Below are positions 7,064-9,747 of a stretch of 9,747 nucleotides of DNA, piece by piece; within the stretch, counting starts at the first letter, position 1; each line of letters begins with the position of its first letter. This stretch comes from Bacillota bacterium (lineage in GTDB: Bacteria > Bacillota > Clostridia > Clostridiales > Clostridiaceae), in assembly GCA_023427705.1 (NCBI GenBank), contig JAEZAL010000091.1:1-9747 (forward strand), in the 5' to 3' direction. A model generated the notes under the pieces. It searched no databases. It had not been told where the DNA came from and was given only the letters and a program-made list of their open reading frames with translations. The position numbers and the translations under genes were made by a program.

Positions 7064-7091
7064 AGGGAAGACAAAAGTCGTCTTCCCTTTT
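7064..7091 (+). terminator. Hairpin between dnaK and dnaJ (attenuator or processing/stability element)
   Basis: A perfect 9-bp stem with four G/C pairs in its outer part (AGGGAAGAC at 7064-7072, GTCTTCCCT at 7080-7088) has a 7-nt loop and only four T residues after it. The short U-tract suggests partial termination, which would lower dnaJ relative to dnaK, or a structure protecting the mRNA end. dnaJ starts about 30 nt downstream. Confidence 0.6.
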
Positions 7092-7121
7092 ATAAAGTTA
7101 AAAAAATGGTGGTGAAAATAG

Positions 7122-8258
7122 ATGGCAAATAAGGACTATTATGCAGCCCTTGGACTTGAAAAAGGGGCTTCAGAAGCAGATATAAAGAAAGCCTTTAGAA
7201 AGCTAGCTATAAAATATCATCCTGATAAGAACCAAGGTGATAAGGAAGCTGAAAGTAAATTTAAAGAAATAAATGAAGCTTATCAAGTGCTTTCAGATCC
7301 AGATAAGAAAGCAAAATACGATATGTATGGAACAGTTGACTTTGATGGAAGTGGTTTTGGATCAGGTGGATTCGGTGGCTTTGATTTTTCAGATATTGGT
7401 GGCTTTGGTGATATATTTGAAAGCTTCTTTGGCGGCGGAGGCGGCGGAAGAAGGAGAAATGGACCTCAAAGAGGTTCTGATTTAGAATATACTATTAATT
7501 TAACTTTTGAAGAAGCTGTTTTTGGTATTGAAAAGGAAATATCAATAGATAGAAGTGAAAATTGTGAAACTTGTAAAGGAAGTGGAGCAAAAGCTGGAAC
7601 ATCTAAGAAAACATGTCCAACATGTAATGGTCAAGGGCAAGTTAGAGTACAAAGACAAACACCTTTAGGAAGTTTTGTAAGCACTTCAACTTGTAATACA
7701 TGTGGTGGAAGTGGAACAGTTATAGAAGAACCATGTACATCTTGTCATGGAAGAGGTCATGTAAGAAAGACTAGAAAAATTAAAGTTAATATACCAGCAG
7801 GTGTTGATACTGGAAATGTTATGCCTTTAAGAGGACAAGGAAATCATGGAACCAATGATGGACCTCCAGGAGATTTATATATAAGAATTAATGTAGCTCC
7901 TTCAAAGAAGTTTGTAAGAAAAGGAAATGATATATATATAGATACTCATATTTCTATGGGTAAAGCTGCATTAGGAACAGAAATAACTGTTGCTACTGTT
8001 GATGGTGATGTTAAATATACAATTCCAGCAGGAACTCAATCAGGTACATTATTTAGATTAAAGGGAAAAGGAGTACCTAGAGTAAACTCATCTGGCAGAG
8101 GAGATCAATACGTAAAAGTAATAGTAGATATTCCTAAGAATTTAAATGATAAGCAAAAGGATGCTCTAAAGGCATTTATGGAAGCTTGTGGAGAAAATGT
8201 TGGTGAGGGAACACCTCATAAAAAGGGATTAAAAGATTTATTTAAAAAAGAGAATTAG
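7122..8258 (+). CDS. dnaJ: Co-chaperone DnaJ (Hsp40, type I)
   Basis: A full-length 378-residue type I Hsp40 that delivers unfolded proteins to DnaK and stimulates its ATPase. The J domain (residues 1-70) has the catalytic HPD at 33-35. A Gly/Phe-rich region (about 73-112) includes a run of six glycines. The zinc-binding domain has four CxxCxGxG repeats starting at C148, C165, C191 and C205, all eight cysteines present. The C-terminal substrate-binding domains follow (VNIPAGVDTG onward). GGTGGTG (7108-7114) lies 7 nt before the ATG. It is the last gene of the hrcA operon, separated from dnaK by 92 nt containing a candidate promoter and a hairpin, so it may be expressed both with dnaK and independently. 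The glycine run is encoded by a G-rich tract unusual for this genome. Confidence 0.98.
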   Translation: MANKDYYAALGLEKGASEADIKKAFRKLAIKYHPDKNQGDKEAESKFKEINEAYQVLSDPDKKAKYDMYGTVDFDGSGFGSGGFGGFDFSDIGGFGDIFESFFGGGGGGRRRNGPQRGSDLEYTINLTFEEAVFGIEKEISIDRSENCETCKGSGAKAGTSKKTCPTCNGQGQVRVQRQTPLGSFVSTSTCNTCGGSGTVIEEPCTSCHGRGHVRKTRKIKVNIPAGVDTGNVMPLRGQGNHGTNDGPPGDLYIRINVAPSKKFVRKGNDIYIDTHISMGKAALGTEITVATVDGDVKYTIPAGTQSGTLFRLKGKGVPRVNSSGRGDQYVKVIVDIPKNLNDKQKDALKAFMEACGENVGEGTPHKKGLKDLFKKEN

Positions 8259-8284
8259 TGAATACTAATTCTCTTTTTCTTTTG
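8245..8284 (+). terminator. Intrinsic terminator of the hrcA-dnaJ operon, overlapping the dnaJ stop
   Basis: AGAGAATTAGT (8249-8259) and ACTAATTCTCT (8264-8274) pair perfectly around a 4-nt loop, extended by an A-run before and T-run after, then CTTTT. The left arm includes the last dnaJ codons and the TAG stop. It ends the heat-shock operon before the reductase gene. Confidence 0.9.
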
Positions 8285-8373
8285 AAAACTTAAAAGTAAA
8301 ATAATATTTTCATTCATAATAAAAAAATAGTAATATGCGTAAAATAAATAATAAAAATGAAATTTTATAATAA

Positions 8374-8402
8374 GATATTTTTATAATTATCATAAGAATA
8401 TC
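8374..8402. promoter_or_regulatory. 29-bp dyad with PerR/Fur-family-like box upstream of the reductase gene
   Basis: Around a centre at 8388, 12 of 14 base pairs are complementary (arms 8374-8387 and 8389-8402). The core at 8381-8395 reads TTATAATTATCATAA, one mismatch from the PerR box TTATAATnATTATAA of Bacillus. It ends about 27 nt before the -10 hexamer, the position of an upstream operator. The regulator is inferred; A/T richness makes chance matches possible. Confidence 0.45.
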
Positions 8403-8425
8403 AAATAATAACAGATTATTTTTAA

Positions 8426-8434
8426 TGTTATAAT
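8426..8434 (+). promoter_or_regulatory. Extended -10 promoter of the reductase gene
   Basis: TGTTATAAT (8426-8434) is a perfect extended -10 (TGn plus TATAAT). The -35 region (around 8406-8411, TAATAA) is poor, as is tolerated for this promoter class. The predicted start, near 8441, gives a leader of about 28 nt ending in a good ribosome binding site. Confidence 0.65.
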
Positions 8435-8468
8435 TTATTTTGTCAGAAACTTGTTAAGAGGTGGTAAG

Positions 8469-9747
8469 ATGGAAAGTTTAAAAGAAATTCTATATGGTGA
8501 AATTGAAGGATTTAGAGAAGAAGGTCATAAGTTTATTAATGGTGAAATGAATTTAATGCAATTTAAACATACTTCTGGAGGATTTGGAGTTTATGCTCAT
8601 AAGGGTGGAAAGGAATTTATGATAAGACTTAGAATTCCCTCTGGAATAACAAATGTAGGTGAAATGTATAAGGTTTATGACTTTGCAAATAGATATGGTT
8701 TAGATAAAATTCATTTAACAACTCGTCAAGCTATACAATTACATGGTCTTAGCATAGATGAAATTTGTGATTTAATGAAAGAAGCTTTAGATAATGATAT
8801 ATATACTAGAGGAGCTGGGGGAAACTATCCTAGAAATGTAGCCATGTCTCCATTATCAGGAGTTGATAAAAAAGAAGCTTTTGATGTTACTCCATACGCA
8901 GTAGCTTGTGGAAACTACTTTTTAGAAAGAATTACTACATATAAATTGCCTAGAAAACTTAAGGTATCTTTCTCAAATGGAGATGAAGATGCAGCACACT
9001 GTACAGTTCAAGATTTAGGATTTGTTGCAGTTAATAAAAATGGAAAAGAATATTTTGAAGTTTATTTAGGTGGTGGATTAGGACAAAATCCTAAAAAAGC
9101 TGTAAAGCATAAAGAATTAGTAGAGCCTAAAGAAGTATTATACTATTTAGAAGGTATGGTTAGAATGTTTAAGGCTGAAGGCGATTATGAAAATAGAAAT
9201 AAAGCACGTGTAAGATATATACTAGATAGAATGGGTGAAGAAGAATTCTTAAATTGCTATAAGAAGCATGTAGATGAAGTAAAAGAGTTAGAAAAATTAG
9301 ATATTACAGTAAGTCCTAAAGTTTATAATAAAGAAGGGATAGAAGCTGAAATAGATAATCCTAGACTGTTTAAACAAAAGCAAAAAGGTTTATATAGTGT
9401 ATATTTACATCCAATTGGTGGTCAATGGATGACTAGTGATTTAAAAAATGTATTAGATTTAATTAGTAAGTTTGAAGATGTTGAAATAAGATTAGCTATG
9501 TCTGAAGGAATTTATTTTAGAAATCTAAATGGAGATGAAGCAAAGCAATTATTAGAATTAACTGAAGATATGGGAGCAAAAACTAAATTTGAGCAAAGTG
9601 TATCATGTATAGGTATACCGACTTGTCAAATAGGTTTATGTAATAGCCAAGGTACTTTAAATGAAGTTTTAGACTACTTTAAGAAAAATAATAATAGATT
9701 AGATATATTACCTACAATACATTTTTCAGGCTGTCAAAATTCATGTG
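8469..9747 (+). CDS. Siroheme/4Fe-4S nitrite or sulfite reductase family protein, N-terminal part; 3' end outside window
   Basis: The open frame runs from the ATG at 8469 to the window edge (426 codons, no stop). AAGAGGTGG (8456-8464) is the ribosome binding site. Visible family features are the siroheme-contacting TTRQAIQLHGL from residue 84, the GAGGNYPRN block at 115-123 (equivalent to the conserved G..G...RN of nitrite/sulfite reductases), and the cluster-ligand pattern C380-x5-C386 with C422-x3-C426, which would bind the 4Fe-4S cluster bridged to siroheme. All four ligand cysteines are present, the last one in the final complete codon. Family members of about 510-570 residues reduce nitrite to ammonia or sulfite to sulfide with ferredoxin or another donor; sequence alone does not decide between them. 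At C426 the remaining C-terminal region is off the window. It is a separate transcription unit from dnaJ, with its own promoter and a possible upstream operator. Confidence 0.88.
   Translation, partial: MESLKEILYGEIEGFREEGHKFINGEMNLMQFKHTSGGFGVYAHKGGKEFMIRLRIPSGITNVGEMYKVYDFANRYGLDKIHLTTRQAIQLHGLSIDEICDLMKEALDNDIYTRGAGGNYPRNVAMSPLSGVDKKEAFDVTPYAVACGNYFLERITTYKLPRKLKVSFSNGDEDAAHCTVQDLGFVAVNKNGKEYFEVYLGGGLGQNPKKAVKHKELVEPKEVLYYLEGMVRMFKAEGDYENRNKARVRYILDRMGEEEFLNCYKKHVDEVKELEKLDITVSPKVYNKEGIEAEIDNPRLFKQKQKGLYSVYLHPIGGQWMTSDLKNVLDLISKFEDVEIRLAMSEGIYFRNLNGDEAKQLLELTEDMGAKTKFEQSVSCIGIPTCQIGLCNSQGTLNEVLDYFKKNNNRLDILPTIHFSGCQNSC

Noticed and set aside
7273..7485. Second plus-strand frame of 70 codons within dnaJ
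   Set aside because: It lies wholly inside dnaJ in another frame, with no recognisable motif or ribosome binding site; dnaJ domain motifs are continuous through it.
1..9747. CRISPR arrays, tRNA or rRNA genes, insertion sequences, phage attachment sites
   Set aside because: I saw no spaced direct repeats, no cloverleaf-like sequences, no transposase motifs and no terminal inverted repeats anywhere in the window.

Overview
The window looks like chromosomal core DNA from a low-GC Firmicute, most likely Clostridium sensu stricto. The support is the strongly A/T-rich composition with A/T-ending codons, GAGGTG/AGGAGG ribosome binding sites, a DnaK of the short Gram-positive type, and the gene series lepA ... 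hemW-hrcA-grpE-dnaK-dnaJ, which is the classic Firmicute heat-shock neighbourhood. The species cannot be named from this sequence alone.

Layout. Positions 1-467 hold the 3' end of lepA (elongation factor 4), closed by a strong bidirectional hairpin terminator (476-510). A patatin-like lipid acyl hydrolase gene follows on the minus strand (619-1527), convergent with lepA. Divergent from it is a small plus-strand gene (1659-1928) for an 89-residue protein that I read as a short, divergent relative of ribosomal protein bL25; it ends at its own terminator (1978-2009). hemW (2095-3231) has its own candidate promoter. A near-consensus vegetative promoter and a perfect CIRCE operator (3372-3398) then drive hrcA (3416-4447), grpE (4464-5114), dnaK (5173-7029) and dnaJ (7122-8258). 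A promoter-like sequence and a hairpin lie between dnaK and dnaJ. A terminator overlapping the dnaJ stop (8245-8284) ends the unit. The last gene (8469 to the window edge) is the 5' part of a siroheme/4Fe-4S nitrite or sulfite reductase, preceded by an extended -10 promoter and a dyad resembling a PerR/Fur-family box.

How the genes work together. HrcA represses its own operon at CIRCE; GrpE, DnaK and DnaJ form the Hsp70 folding machine, with DnaJ delivering substrate and stimulating ATP hydrolysis and GrpE exchanging nucleotide. HemW (heme chaperone family) and LepA (ribosome-associated GTPase) are long-standing neighbours of this cluster in Firmicutes. The patatin, the bL25-like gene and the reductase are the accessory parts: in Bacillus subtilis lepA adjoins hemW, and dnaJ is followed by prmA.

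I do not see an obviously new multi-gene system. The points most worth a second look are the non-coding signals (the dnaK-dnaJ promoter and hairpin, the 29-bp dyad before the reductase, and a perfect -10 hexamer inside the CIRCE spacer) and the short bL25-like protein.
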